Shown here piece by piece: positions 8,801-19,100 of a stretch of 64,000 nucleotides of DNA (position 1 is its first letter; each line of letters begins with the position of its first letter). The position numbers were made by a program, and so were the translations under genes. The notes beneath the pieces are model-generated. The model had not been told where the DNA came from. It searched no databases and saw only the letters and a list, made by a program, of their open reading frames with translations. The stretch lies in assembly GCA_017530365.1 (NCBI GenBank), contig JAFXMK010000018.1:62001-126000 (forward strand), written 5' to 3'. This DNA comes from Bacteroidales bacterium (lineage in GTDB: Bacteria > Bacteroidota > Bacteroidia > Bacteroidales > F082).

Positions 8801-11132
8801 CCTTGTAATGCAAGGTGACATCGGTGTTGTCGGCAACGCTAGTATTGATGTTGAACTTGAAGCCGCTCACCGTGGTGGTGGCATTGGCGGCCAAGGCGTT
8901 GAAAGTCTTGGTGTACGTGCTGAAAGTGACGTTGGAGTCAGGAGCGCTCAACGTGACTGTGGTGGTGCCGGTGGTAGCTTGGTTGCCCACATTCTTGAAG
9001 GTGATGCTCAGGTCGGTGTTGTCGCCGACATGGGCCGAAGTAGGTGTGTAGCTGTCAACAGTAATGAAGGGAGCGTCATTGGATACGACCTGAATCGTAC
9101 CCAAATAGGTCACTTTATTATAACCAAACACGCAGAGGGTGAGATCGGTGCCAGCGGTCAAAGTGCCGTTGATGGCAATATTGGCTGTACCGTTGCTACC
9201 CACCGTGGCCTTGCCCAGGATGTTATGGTTGGCATCGGTGATGGTGGCTACAGCACCGACGCCGTTGCTCACGCTGACGCTATAGGTAGAAGTTCCCATA
9301 GGCAGCGTACCAGAATGCGTAACATTCATGGCCTGCGGAGTCTTGGTGCGCATCATCAAGGTCGGGTCGCCATATACAACCCAAGCTTTGTAGCATCCGA
9401 CAGCTGAAGTCTCCGTCGTGCTATAATTGTCGAATATAGCCATCATACCATTGATAGCCGCTCCACCAAAAGAACGCTTGATGTTGTTGTTGTAACTTTC
9501 AACAAGAATATCAACAAACTCATCTTGGGCCCACATGGGCGGAATCCAAGGCTGTGAAATGTAGGAGAACGCGCCACAGACGGCTCCAGACGGAGTGTTG
9601 GAATTGGTGGCGTGCATCCATGTCTCAGCAAAGCAATCTCCACTGGAGTAATCATATTTACCCACCAAACAAGCCACAGAGAAGATGAAAGGCAGCTTGT
9701 TATTGTTGGTCAAGGCATTGACGTTGGAATTCATGTAATAGTGCGACTGCCATCCAGTTTCCTCACCATGGTTGCAGTAGTTGATGATACCTACACCGCT
9801 ATTGATATGGTTGCTGATGGTGGTCGTTGAAGATGAAGGATAGCCACTCACACTCTTATAATCTTGATAAACAGTGTTATAACCATAATTCAATAAGTCT
9901 GTACGGAGGTTCTCAATATGCTGGTAGTCGTCCTCGTTGTAATGTCCTCCACTGCCAGCCGAAGCACTGATGCCTAAACCATTCTGACACCATGTGTCTG
10001 AGGTTGTGAGGTCACGTTCGTAAGTGATAGTACGATTGACTTGGGTTGTAACTTGAGCATCACTGCTGGCGGAGAAACGACCGATGATGACATCGTTGTA
10101 GATATCGTTACCCACAATTTGGCCGTATTGGTTATCTCCTTTACCTGACCAACTAGAACCGCCATCTGTAAAAGTATATCCTGGAATCTGGGCCACGTCA
10201 CCGACGAGCAACACATGGGTCAGGTTGTTGTTGGCATTGTATTGGTTTCTGATATAGGTTTGGATGGCCGAATAAGTGCTGCCAGCAGTGCTAGTACCCA
10301 CGATGGTGGTGTTCACGCCACGGGTCTTTTTCCAGTTAACGAAGTCGGTCATCGAACTGATGAAGTTGTCGTAGCAGATAATCAGCAGGTCGCCATCCTC
10401 ATCGAGGACAGTGTATTTGGCAGCGCTTTCTTCAAAGTTGATGAAATGACGCTGATAAACGCTCTTAAAATCAGGATCCATCTTCACCTCATTGCCACGG
10501 CGGGTCTCGATGACGTTCTTGCCGTTGTTATCGACCTTGTACATCTCAACCGTCATGTTATAATACACGCGGAGGGTCTTGCTGACAGGGTTGTAGGCGA
10601 AGGGATAGACGGCCATGTTCTGTCCGCGGAAGTCGCGGATGATGTAAGGCTCGTACAGGTCGAGGTTGCTGGCAGGGAAGAAAGCATCCTTTTCGTAGCA
10701 TTCGCCGTAGGTGTAAGGCACTTTGGCTGGGTCGATCTGGCGGCTGAAGTCACCTTTCGAAGGAGCGACTTCAATGCCTTCGAAGTCCATGTACTGGGCG
10801 TCGATGACGCGAGCTGCCATACGGGCTTTGTCGCCAATCATCAACGGAATACCAGTCATCGGCATGTCGGGTTCACCGGCATGGGCAGTGCTAACCGATT
10901 TGGGAACAGAGATGACCTTAGCCTCGCCTCGGGGAGTCGTCACAGTCGAGGTGTAGAAACCGCCGACTTGTACGTTGACTTTGATGCTGTTTTCGGAAGA
11001 GGAAAGTAGCTGGGTCTTGAAAGTCTCGGGACTGTCGCTGGTGACTTTAGTCCACTGAGGCTTTGTCTGGATCTGTGCAAACGCCATCGAGCAGATGACA
11101 GAGAGCACTACTAGTAAGATTCTTTTTTTCAT
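5862..11132 (-). CDS. Arginine-gingipain-like C25 cysteine protease with adhesin modules
   Basis: 1756 residues, secreted (signal peptide MKKRILLVVLSVICSMAFAQ). Residues ~25-239 resemble the RgpB propeptide; ~240-600 are the C25 catalytic domain with His455 (NYCNHGEETGW) and Cys488 (SVACLVG), 33 residues apart as in RgpB. Asp402 (EDDYQH) aligns with the RgpB Asp that binds the P1 arginine, so Arg-Xaa cleavage is predicted. Then follow CARDB-like domains (~690-900), a DSYGDGW domain (~905-1005), InlB-B-type repeats, a 'QIYTA' module (~1078-1250), a gingipain-type cleaved-adhesin domain (~1353-1525: LVSPQF, AIRHFDC, VDDVTI) and the shared tail module (~1592-1756). There is no T9SS CTD; the protein stops after ASGSK. 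Last gene of the five-gene array, 6 nt after its neighbour. The predicted zymogen junction is Lys239-Tyr240, where RgpB has Arg-Tyr. Confidence 0.9.
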   Translation of the reverse strand: MKKRILLVVLSVICSMAFAQIQTKPQWTKVTSDSPETFKTQLLSSSENSIKVNVQVGGFYTSTVTTPRGEAKVISVPKSVSTAHAGEPDMPMTGIPLMIGDKARMAARVIDAQYMDFEGIEVAPSKGDFSRQIDPAKVPYTYGECYEKDAFFPASNLDLYEPYIIRDFRGQNMAVYPFAYNPVSKTLRVYYNMTVEMYKVDNNGKNVIETRRGNEVKMDPDFKSVYQRHFINFEESAAKYTVLDEDGDLLIICYDNFISSMTDFVNWKKTRGVNTTIVGTSTAGSTYSAIQTYIRNQYNANNNLTHVLLVGDVAQIPGYTFTDGGSSWSGKGDNQYGQIVGNDIYNDVIIGRFSASSDAQVTTQVNRTITYERDLTTSDTWCQNGLGISASAGSGGHYNEDDYQHIENLRTDLLNYGYNTVYQDYKSVSGYPSSSTTTISNHINSGVGIINYCNHGEETGWQSHYYMNSNVNALTNNNKLPFIFSVACLVGKYDYSSGDCFAETWMHATNSNTPSGAVCGAFSYISQPWIPPMWAQDEFVDILVESYNNNIKRSFGGAAINGMMAIFDNYSTTETSAVGCYKAWVVYGDPTLMMRTKTPQAMNVTHSGTLPMGTSTYSVSVSNGVGAVATITDANHNILGKATVGSNGTANIAINGTLTAGTDLTLCVFGYNKVTYLGTIQVVSNDAPFITVDSYTPTSAHVGDNTDLSITFKNVGNQATTGTTTVTLSAPDSNVTFSTYTKTFNALAANATTTVSGFKFNINTSVADNTDVTLHYKAVNGSNTWEGDFTVTATAAALEYTGMSWDGSYTPGQTLTVNAKFKNTGHYQATNAVAKIASTSNYISFASSTVNVGTIAVGQEVTIPFSVTIAANCPESSQIPITFTMTADGSLSVTGNETLKNTCNLYFNLADSYGDGWNNASLKVSFSDGTAAQTLTISSGSSASYTIEVGNGTHVTLTWTSGNYDGECSFSVSYDGDLVIYQTNGTPSTGVLYEFDCNCAAASATFNVNVSTNNNGGTVTGGGEFSYGQSCTVNATANTGYYFTGWTNNGTTVSNSAHFTFNVTSDMDLVANFIQALEIGTSASTNNFLPTYNYYKYSFTEQIYTANEIGMAGTISSIAFYNSGTEKTRTLDVYLKSTTKSAFSSKTDWVSMSSSDKVFSGSVTMAAGSWTFINFSTPFEYDGNSNIVLAVDDNSNAYTSAPHMACSVYDANGNQSIYIYSDGTNYNPSSPTTSQSSNYAVLTVKNHILMGITPITGEQYTIEASANPTAGGTVTGAGTYYENGTCTLNATPNTNYVFANWTKDGEVVSTSASYSFTVTEDAEYVANFNLINTVKIMPNDPEYGSVAFGRNRETLTYDFEDGWQGWTSFQGSTTSPHSWMHNTEYTAYDSNGNQIVPECHNSSYGMMLSESYISAATSGGSGTAVTPDNWLVSPQFRLGGSMTFYAASRMSNYYAEKFSVLVSESGNSSASDFTHTELTVTLSSNSWNEYTIDLSAYSGMGYVAIRHFDCNDQHLLYVDDVTIVEGEVSDGSLTASYVNGTSCTVLATPNEGYHLVNWTENGNVVSTNATYTFTVTGDRDLVANFSDQPATTSQTFNLAQGWSWWSTYLDITLEDLQTALVAALPGTQITIKSQNNGSTIYYVSSNQWRGALESLDVAQMYEIYVSAACTITLNGAPVDPTEHPVTVHNGTNWIGFPHSESMSLNDAFDFTPTNGDILKSKNNGSTIYTNGQWRGELTTLVPGQGYIYTSKASGSK
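5865..6359 (-). repeat. Shared tail module, copy 1
   Basis: About 495 bp encoding the ~165-residue C-terminal module found in all five array proteins. It has internal two-fold symmetry: each half carries GW.WW or NWIGFP, then a KS.N.GSTIY motif, QWRG.L..L and a Y.IY.S ending. Very similar at DNA level to the other four copies. Confidence 0.85.
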
Positions 11133-11138
11133 GGGTGG

Positions 11139-14100
11139 TTATTTGTTTTGTTGATTGCTTTTCGAGATGTAGATATATCCCTGCCCAGGTTGAAGAGTGG
11201 TAAGTTCTCCTCTCCATTGGCCATTGGTATAAATGGTACTGCCATTGTTCTTCGACTTGAGGATGTCGCCGTTGGTAGGAGTGAAGCCGAAGGCATCGTT
11301 GAGGGTCATGCTCTCGTTATGCGGGAAGCCGATCCAGTTGGTGCCGTTGTGGACGGTGATGGGATGAGCAGAGGGATCGACAGGATTGCCAGTTAGGTTG
11401 ATGGTGCATGCAGTGCTGACATAGATCTCGTACATCTGTGCGACATCTAAGGACTCCAATGCTCCTCTCCATTGGCTGTTGCTCACATAATAGATGGTGC
11501 TGCCATCATTTTGCGACTTGATGGTGATCTGAGTGTCTGGCAGTGCTGCGACGAGGGCGGCCTGGAGGTCTTCCAAGGTGATGTCCAAGTTGGTGGACCA
11601 CCAGCTCCATCCTGATGACAAGGTGATGTTCTGGGTAACGGAAGTGTCCTCGCCTGTGGTGAACGAAACGGTTTCGCTCCATGCGGACTCCACACCATCG
11701 CAAACACCCTGTATTCTCACGCAATAGTCGGTTTCTGGAGTAAGGCCTCTGAAGGTGTATTCAGCATCTTCAACGGCGACAGGAGCATTCCAGGTGGTTT
11801 CACCAGACTTCATCACAACATTGTCAACAGCAAAGTAGTCGCCAGTGGAATTCACGGAACTATCCTTAGTGTAGGACCATGTGAAAGTGTGTTCGCCAGC
11901 TGTGACATTGTAGCTATAGTGGAGCCAGCCGGCGGTATTCAGGTTGGCACCGGCATAGAGCTCTCTCGTGCCGTCAATGCTGAAATCGCAGTGATCGTAA
12001 TAGGTCGATGATCCTTCTCCCATGCATTCAGCATCGAACTCGACGGTACCGTCAGAGGGATAGTTCACAGTGACTGAAATGCTGGATGTTGAGCTTTGCA
12101 CCCCAGTGTTACCACTTTGGATATGGCCATCGACGATGGTCCAAGGATACGTAGCATCGTTTGTCCAATTGGCGGGAATGTTACTGGCAAAGTCTTCATT
12201 GGCCAAAACGGTGATGTTGGGGATGCCCAAAAGCACGTTGTAGCTCTCACTGAAGCCTGTCCAAGTCACAGAGGCAGCATTGCCTGTGATGTTGCTCACT
12301 TCCACACTCGTAGGTGTCGCGCTTAGGCAGCCATTGAGTCCGCTCTTTGTGACAATGATCTGGTTCTTCACTTGGAGTATGCTATTGCTATTAGCCGAAG
12401 ACGATGATGGTGACATGGGGTTAAAGTCAACATTGTCGTCGTAAGCATAGATGGCTTGGCTTGAACTGGTGCTGAAGACGCGACAGGACATGTGGGGTTC
12501 ACTGGACCACTGTGTCTGTTTGTCGGTCACTAGGACAACATTCGAAGTGCCGTCATAGATAAATGGAGTGCTGAAGGTGATGGTGGTCCAATCGTTGGCA
12601 ACGACAGTGACACTGCCGCTGAACACCTTATCGCTTTCAGATACTGCAATCCAATCAGTATTGCTGGTGAAACTGTCCTTTGTCGTAGCCTTCATATAGA
12701 AGTCATAATCTTGGGTCTTCTCGGCTCCGCCGTTATAGAAGGCTATCCCTGTAATGATGCCAGCAGTACCCATTTCGTCAGAAGTGTAAATCTGCTCCGT
12801 GAGGGAGTTGGTGAAGTAATTGTAGCTCGGTAGGTATTCGTGTGTATCAGTGCTGCCATCGCCAATCAAGAGGCCTTCTGCAAAGTGGGCCACGAGGTTC
12901 ATGTCGCTTGTGACGGTGAAAGTATAAGTGGCACCTGCTCCAGAAACCACTTCGCCGTTATGGGTCCAGTTGGTAAACATGTAACCCTCGGCTGCCGTGG
13001 CAGTCACAGTGCATGATTCTCCGTAGTTAAACTCGCCACCACCACTAACAGTACCTTGGTCGGTGTTGCTCGAAGTGGCAGTCACTGTAAAGGTTTGGGA
13101 GCCAATGGCGCAGTTACAGTCGAATTCATAAAGGACACCTGCACTGGGTCTTGCGGTCTGCTGGAAGATGACTAGATCGCCCTCGTAGCTCACGGTGAAA
13201 GAGCATTCTCCGTCATAGCTGCCGCTGGCCCAAGAGAGGGTGACATGGACGCCGTTACCAATCTCCAGTGTGTAGTTTTCAGAGGAACCAGAGGCAATAG
13301 TGAGTTCTTGCGAAGGCGATCCATCGCCAAAACTGACGGTAAGCTTAGCCCCATTCCAACCGTCGCCATAGCTGTCCCTAAGGTTGAAGATGACATTACA
13401 AGCATTCTTTAAAGTCTCATTGCCTTGTGCATTGAGGTTGCCGTCGGCCGTCATTGTAAAGGTGATGGGTAGCTGTTCTGTCTCAGGGCAGTTGGCAGCG
13501 ATGCTGACGCTGAAGTTGTAGGTGACCTCTTGGCCCACTTCAACAGTACCCACCGAAATGGGCTGGGTGTTGACAATGACATAGTTGCTGGAGGATGTCA
13601 ATCCAATTTGTGCATTGGTGGCTTGCCAATGGCCATTGTTCTTGAACTTTGCTTTCAGGGTAAGTGTTTCGCCAGGCGTGAAGCCGCCGTCCCATGTCAT
13701 GCCTGCATATTCCAGCACGGCTTCGTTGGCAGTGACGATGATATTGCCTTCGTAGGTGTCGCTGCCATTGACAGCGGTGTAGTGTATGGTGACTTTGGTG
13801 CCATCGGCCACACCAGGATTGATGCTGAAGCTGAAGCCGCTTACGGTGGTGGTGGCATCGGCGGCCAAAGCGCCAAAGCTGCCCGTACGGTTGCCGAGGG
13901 TAACATTGGGATCTTCAGTGGTCAAAGTAACATTGGTGGTGCCAGTCGAGGCATCCATACCTACATTCTTGAAGGTGATGCTCAAATTGGTGTTGTCGCC
14001 AACATGAGTAGCATTGGGAGTGTAGCTGTCCATGGCGATATAAGCGCCTTCAAGGGCAGCAGCGGGAACCGTTTGGATATAAGGAATGCGGTTGGGAGCA

Positions 14101-16091
14101 GTCACGCAGATGGTGACATCGCCGCTGGAGGTTACAGGATCGATCGGGACTTGGACGGTGCCATCCTCGTCAACGAGGGCAGCGCCATGGAGCACGCCGT
14201 CCTTGCTGATGGCCACGTAGGAACCTGGAATGGCACTCACCTCGTAAGTGTTCATGCCGATGGGAAGGATGGCCATGTGGCTCACCTGGTTGGCAGTAGG
14301 CTGCACGCGGTAAGGCATGATGGAACCATCACCCAAAACATGGTAGGCTTGCCAATAGTACAGGGTCTCCGAGTGCAATTCGTAACCAAGGGCTTGGGCG
14401 GCATTGCCTGCAAGCAAGCCAACATATAGAATGGAATTTACCGTATTATATACATCATCCAACCAGATGGCATCATAAATGCCCAAACCAGTTTCTTCAT
14501 AGGAAGGCATGGTGCCATCTGCGCGATTGGTTGGACCTACGCCAAAGTAATAGTCGTTTTTCCAAGTGGTGTTGGGGCAGGAGCCGATATAGGCGTAGGC
14601 ACCCTTGTTTTCTGCACGCACCATAGCCTCACCAAAGCAAGTACTATATCCCCAGTCGCCTGATTGGCAGCAATTGCCGATGGCAAGGAAGTATTTGTGT
14701 TCATTGGTCAAGCTGCTGACATTGCTGACAGAGAAGGATGGACCAGCCCAGCTGGTTTGACTACCATGAGCGGTATAGTTGGCAAAACCGACACCAGAAC
14801 TCAAGTAGGAATAGCAGTTGGTGTAGTCGCCGTGGCTGAATTCATAGACATTGGTAAAGCCATGTTGGGCGTTGTAATAATAGTTGGTGGCATACCAAAT
14901 GGTAGGACGACCCACAGTGACACCCCATCCGCTGTCTTCACCAGCGATGAGGAGTGTTTTGCTCAGATAGCTCGGGTCGGGCATGGTGTATTGCTCATAT
15001 TCCATGCCTTTGTTGATCATGGCGGTCATCTCCGCCACGCTTGTAGCGGACATACGGCTGTGGTACATATCGACAAACTCGTCTCCGTCAACACTTGAAT
15101 AATAAAGGTCGGAAACGCAATTGGTGTTGCTGGCAGAGGCCACGCTGGGTGCCACTTGGTCCTTGTCGCCCATGATGACGAGGAAGGTGGGGTGGTCTTG
15201 AGCGTATTTGGTTTGGATAAAACTCTTGATGGCATCAGCACTTGTGCCGATATTGTCGGTGTAGTTCACATCTACATAGATGCCCTTCATGGTCTTCCAT
15301 GCCACCCAGTCCTGGATGCAGCTCTCGAACATACGGTTGGCAATGACAAGCATCTTCACAGGAGCAGTCCAAAGGTCGGGATGTTGGTCATACACATCTC
15401 TAACCGCACGGCCATTGAACAGCTGCTTGTAAAGCACTTCGAAATAAGGGCTGTAAGTCTTGACTAACATATCTTCAGTGGCTTTGACATCAGCACCGTT
15501 GAAGCTCACTTCCACCTCAATGTCGTTGAACACACGGAGGGTGTTGTTCACGGGATCGTAGCTCACAGGCTCGATACTCAGTTGACCGATTTGTACGCCA
15601 CGCAGAGTGCCATTCACGCTGACGCGCGCCGTTGGCTCTGAGCGGAATCCTCGTGTGGACTGGTAAGCGGCCGCATTATATTTAAAAGGTACATCTTTGG
15701 GATCTTGGTTCTTGAAAATGTCAGGTTGACGGGGCATCAGCTTTTCAATGCCAAGGTCGTTAAGTTTGTAATCGGTGCTGGAGTAGCTTGTCACCCGAAT
15801 GGAGGGTGTGGCGCCGACAGGTACGGCAATCAGCTCATTGATGACAGGGATCTGAGGATCGCCTTCGTTGCCGCCGATGACAGTGTTGGCCATGCTGAGC
15901 TGGGAGAACTGACCACCTTTGGTCTCTACATTCTCAGCTTTGATGGTTGAGAAGGAAAACGAGGCCTTCAAACTCATCATGTCGCTTTTCACGCATTGAG
16001 CCTTGTCGGTCGATCGCAGTTGAATTTTCTGTTGCGCCATAGCAACTGTGCCTAGGGCAACCAGCAATAGTGCTAAGAGAACTTTTTTCAT
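11139..16091 (-). CDS. Lysine-gingipain (Kgp)-like C25 cysteine protease, paralogue 1
   Basis: 1650 residues. Signal peptide to residue ~20, a propeptide strongly resembling Kgp (VETKGGQFS, IAVPVGATPSIRV, LMPRQP), then a C25 catalytic domain with Asp386 (LIAGED), His442 (NYTAHGSQTSW) and Cys475 (AIGNCC). The spacings of 56 and 33 residues equal those of Kgp Asp388-His444-Cys477. Thr440 and Asp513 (NDYYF) match the Kgp residues that bind P1 lysine, so Lys-Xaa cleavage is predicted. Downstream are a domain with the Kgp-like 'GSYVAISKDGVLHGAA', CARDB-like domains (~680-890), DSYGDGW (~902-985), an InlB-type repeat, a QIYTA module (~1073-1250), an adhesin-like jelly roll plus FN3-like segment (~1290-1480) and the shared tail. 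No T9SS CTD. Zymogen junction Arg231-Asp232 matches the Kgp R-D site. Confidence 0.92.
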   Translation of the reverse strand: MKKVLLALLLVALGTVAMAQQKIQLRSTDKAQCVKSDMMSLKASFSFSTIKAENVETKGGQFSQLSMANTVIGGNEGDPQIPVINELIAVPVGATPSIRVTSYSSTDYKLNDLGIEKLMPRQPDIFKNQDPKDVPFKYNAAAYQSTRGFRSEPTARVSVNGTLRGVQIGQLSIEPVSYDPVNNTLRVFNDIEVEVSFNGADVKATEDMLVKTYSPYFEVLYKQLFNGRAVRDVYDQHPDLWTAPVKMLVIANRMFESCIQDWVAWKTMKGIYVDVNYTDNIGTSADAIKSFIQTKYAQDHPTFLVIMGDKDQVAPSVASASNTNCVSDLYYSSVDGDEFVDMYHSRMSATSVAEMTAMINKGMEYEQYTMPDPSYLSKTLLIAGEDSGWGVTVGRPTIWYATNYYYNAQHGFTNVYEFSHGDYTNCYSYLSSGVGFANYTAHGSQTSWAGPSFSVSNVSSLTNEHKYFLAIGNCCQSGDWGYSTCFGEAMVRAENKGAYAYIGSCPNTTWKNDYYFGVGPTNRADGTMPSYEETGLGIYDAIWLDDVYNTVNSILYVGLLAGNAAQALGYELHSETLYYWQAYHVLGDGSIMPYRVQPTANQVSHMAILPIGMNTYEVSAIPGSYVAISKDGVLHGAALVDEDGTVQVPIDPVTSSGDVTICVTAPNRIPYIQTVPAAALEGAYIAMDSYTPNATHVGDNTNLSITFKNVGMDASTGTTNVTLTTEDPNVTLGNRTGSFGALAADATTTVSGFSFSINPGVADGTKVTIHYTAVNGSDTYEGNIIVTANEAVLEYAGMTWDGGFTPGETLTLKAKFKNNGHWQATNAQIGLTSSSNYVIVNTQPISVGTVEVGQEVTYNFSVSIAANCPETEQLPITFTMTADGNLNAQGNETLKNACNVIFNLRDSYGDGWNGAKLTVSFGDGSPSQELTIASGSSENYTLEIGNGVHVTLSWASGSYDGECSFTVSYEGDLVIFQQTARPSAGVLYEFDCNCAIGSQTFTVTATSSNTDQGTVSGGGEFNYGESCTVTATAAEGYMFTNWTHNGEVVSGAGATYTFTVTSDMNLVAHFAEGLLIGDGSTDTHEYLPSYNYFTNSLTEQIYTSDEMGTAGIITGIAFYNGGAEKTQDYDFYMKATTKDSFTSNTDWIAVSESDKVFSGSVTVVANDWTTITFSTPFIYDGTSNVVLVTDKQTQWSSEPHMSCRVFSTSSSQAIYAYDDNVDFNPMSPSSSSANSNSILQVKNQIIVTKSGLNGCLSATPTSVEVSNITGNAASVTWTGFSESYNVLLGIPNITVLANEDFASNIPANWTNDATYPWTIVDGHIQSGNTGVQSSTSSISVTVNYPSDGTVEFDAECMGEGSSTYYDHCDFSIDGTRELYAGANLNTAGWLHYSYNVTAGEHTFTWSYTKDSSVNSTGDYFAVDNVVMKSGETTWNAPVAVEDAEYTFRGLTPETDYCVRIQGVCDGVESAWSETVSFTTGEDTSVTQNITLSSGWSWWSTNLDITLEDLQAALVAALPDTQITIKSQNDGSTIYYVSNSQWRGALESLDVAQMYEIYVSTACTINLTGNPVDPSAHPITVHNGTNWIGFPHNESMTLNDAFGFTPTNGDILKSKNNGSTIYTNGQWRGELTTLQPGQGYIYISKSNQQNK
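11142..11636 (-). repeat. Shared tail module, copy 2
   Basis: Second copy of the ~165-residue tail module, ending the first Kgp-like protein (GQGYIYISKSNQQNK). Confidence 0.85.
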
Positions 16092-16105
16092 TGTATAAGG
16101 ATTGT

Positions 16106-19100
16106 TTATCTAATGACGAGTTTGGTGTAACAGACATTGCCTTTACTATCGGTAACCCTGATGGTATAGACACCAGAGGCGCTGAATCCACTAAGGCGTG
16201 ATTTGTTTGAAACCACCTCGGACTTTACCATATTGCCAATGGCGTTGAAGACCTCGACAGTGACAGTGCCTTGATCAAATCCGTTGGGGATCTGTAAGAT
16301 GATGTCTTCATTTCTGTTGGCTGGGTTTGGATAGACGGTGAATGCCTCTTGACCTTCAGTGTAAATGAAGGTTTGGTTGTAGGAGCCATCACTGGTGAAG
16401 CCCTTGTTGCCGCTCGCCCTGGAGGTGTAGATATAGCCTTGTCCAGGTTCGAGCGTGGTAAGTTCACCTCTCCATTGGCCACCGGAGTAGGTAGTGCTGC
16501 CATTGTTCTTCGACTTGAGGATGTCGCCGTTGGTGGGAGTGAAGTCGAAGGCATCGTTGAGGGACATGCTTTCGCTATGCGGGAAGCCGATCCAGTTAGT
16601 GCCGTTGTGGACGGTAATGGGATGTTCTGTGGGATCGACGGGCGAGCCAGTCAGGTTGATGGTGCATGCACTGCTGACATAGATCTCGTACATCTGTGCG
16701 ACATCCAAAGACTCCAATGATCCTCTCCATCTATTGTTGCTCACATAATAGATGCTGCTGCCATCATTTTGCGACTTGATGGTGATCTGAGTGCCTGGGA
16801 GTGCAGCGACGAGAGCGTCCTGGAGGTCTTCAAGGGTGATGTCGAGATAAGTGCTCCACCAGCTCCAGCCCTGTGCCAGGTTGATTGTTTGGGAAGTAGT
16901 GGCAGGTTGGTCGGAGAAGTTGGCCACGAGGTCGCGGTCTGCAGTGACGGTGAAGGAATAGCTGGCATCTGTAGACACCACGGTGCCGTTTTCGGTCCAG
17001 TTCACGAAATAGTAGTCCGTGTTGGGCGTAGCGGTTACGACGCAGGTCTCGCCGTGGTTGAAGTTGCCGCTTCCGGTGGAGTTGTCCGGACCTTCCACGA
17101 TGGTGACATTGTCAACGGCTATGAACCATTGGTCGTAGCAGTCGAAGTGACGGATGGCGATGTAGCCCATGCCGCTGTAAGCGCTGAGGTCAACGGTGTA
17201 TGGAGTGTCATTGTATCCGGCTGAGGACAAAGACAAAGTCCAAGTAGCAACAGTCGTGAAGCTGGTAGCGTTGGTGTTGTCGGTCGTTGAAACCATCACG
17301 GAGAACTTCTCTGCACAATAACTGGTGTTCCTGGCACCTGCATAGAAGGAGATGCTTCCGCCCAATCGTACCTGCGGGGAAACGAGGTAGTTGTCGGGAG
17401 TGACAGCAGTGCCAGCACCGCTTGAAGTGCCGGAGATGTAGGACTCTGAGAGCATGAATCCGTCGGAGCTGTTGTAACCGTAGCCAGTGGAGAAGTCGTT
17501 GTTGGAGGTTGGGTAGGCAGTGTTATGCATCCAGCTGTTAGGCGAGGTGGTGTTGCCTTGGAAGGTCGTCCAGCCTTGCCAGCCGTCCTCGAAGTCATAG
17601 ACGAGGTCGTCCCTGTTGCCCTTGCTGCTGCCCACGGTGACGGTGCCGTATTCAGCAGGTTCGGCCGAGGCGGTCACGGTGTAGCTGTTCAACGTGAAGT
17701 TGGCGACATATTCAACAGCGTTGGACACTGTGAAGCTGTAAGTGGCGTTGGAGCTTATTACCACACCGTTTCTTGTCCAGTGGGAGAAGGTGTAGCCTTC
17801 GTTGGCGGTGGCGGTCAGGGTGACCGTGGTGCCTGGATCGTAGATGCCAGTTCCCGAGACAGTGCCTGCATTTGCAGGATTGACACTAGCGGTAATTTCA
17901 ACAGGATCGGTGGAAACAGCAGTCACACGCAAGGTGTAGTCGTGGCAAACAGCCCATGTGCTGGTAAAGCACGGATCATGGTTGGCCGAGGCAGAACCGC
18001 CAATGTAGTTGTCGAAATAGCTGTCGGCACCAGCGATACGCATGCGATAGTCGTCGGCCGTCTGTGAGGCAGGAACAGCAAAGGTGGCCGTTAGCACTTG
18101 TGGCGTGCCACCAGAACCTTGAGCACTCGTTCCCGTATAGACAATTTCACTGTCTTCGAAGGTATAGTTCTTGTTCCAGTCCACCCAAATGAGGGTACCA
18201 TAACTATAAACGGTGCTGCTTCCAGTAGAATAAGTGATGGTTACTGTAGCTGTTTCACCTGCTCCATAGCCACCCACCATGGAAGTGTAGTCGCCATAGT
18301 AAGGTGAACTGGCGGGCAGACCGTTTGAATTGTTGTTGTTTACAACGTAGTCGCCCGAGCCGAAGGTTAAAGTGGTGATGCCCTGACCGTCTCTTGAAGT
18401 CGGGTTAGGTGTGCAATATGACGGATTCTCAACGGTTACATCGCAGGTGGCGGTGTAAGGGGTCCCGTTAACTGTCATGGTGGCGGTAATGGTGGCAGTG
18501 CCAGAGGCAACGGCTGTCACCGTAGCTGAGGTGCCGCTGCCGCTCACCGTAGCCACGCTGGTATTGCTTGAGGTGTAGGTGATGCTGGGCGTACCACTCA
18601 CGTTTCCGTATGTAGCAGTAAGGGTCTCTGTTGAACCAGTCAATAATGTTGCGGAGTTTGGCGCAAGGCTGATGTAAGGCGTTGTTGATGGAATATAATT
18701 GAACGTGGTCTTGGGCAGGAATGACTGTGCATTGTAGGTGACGCTGTTAAGGCTGCTAGAGTTGTTGCCGTATGCGGACACGCCAGAAGTCAGATTGCTC
18801 GTTCCATACCATTCCACCTTGTTATAACTACCATCGTCAGTATTGTAAACACCAATCAGCAGATTGCCACCATTGTAGGTATAAGGGGCATCAAAGGTGA
18901 TCGTGTAAGGTTGACCTGCAGTTGGCATCTCCAACAATCCCTGCTTAACGGTGGTGGCACCCGTTGTGCCGCTAAAGCTTCCACCTAGGGTAGTGCTTGA
19001 AACCTCTTTAAGGAAAACAGTCTGGCTTGTGCTTGTCCACGTACTGTTCGTTGTACCTACGCTGCTGGGATAGAATGTAATAGAGGATACGGTGCAACCC

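Noticed and set aside
5862-11132. Frameshift as the reason for the missing T9SS domain in the Rgp-like gene
   Set aside because: Downstream of its stop (5791-5861) there is only AT-rich promoter sequence; no reading frame encodes CTD-like residues, so the domain is absent and not frameshifted.
11132-11141. CTD hidden in the short gaps between array genes
   Set aside because: Gaps are only 6-14 nt, too short to encode any domain.
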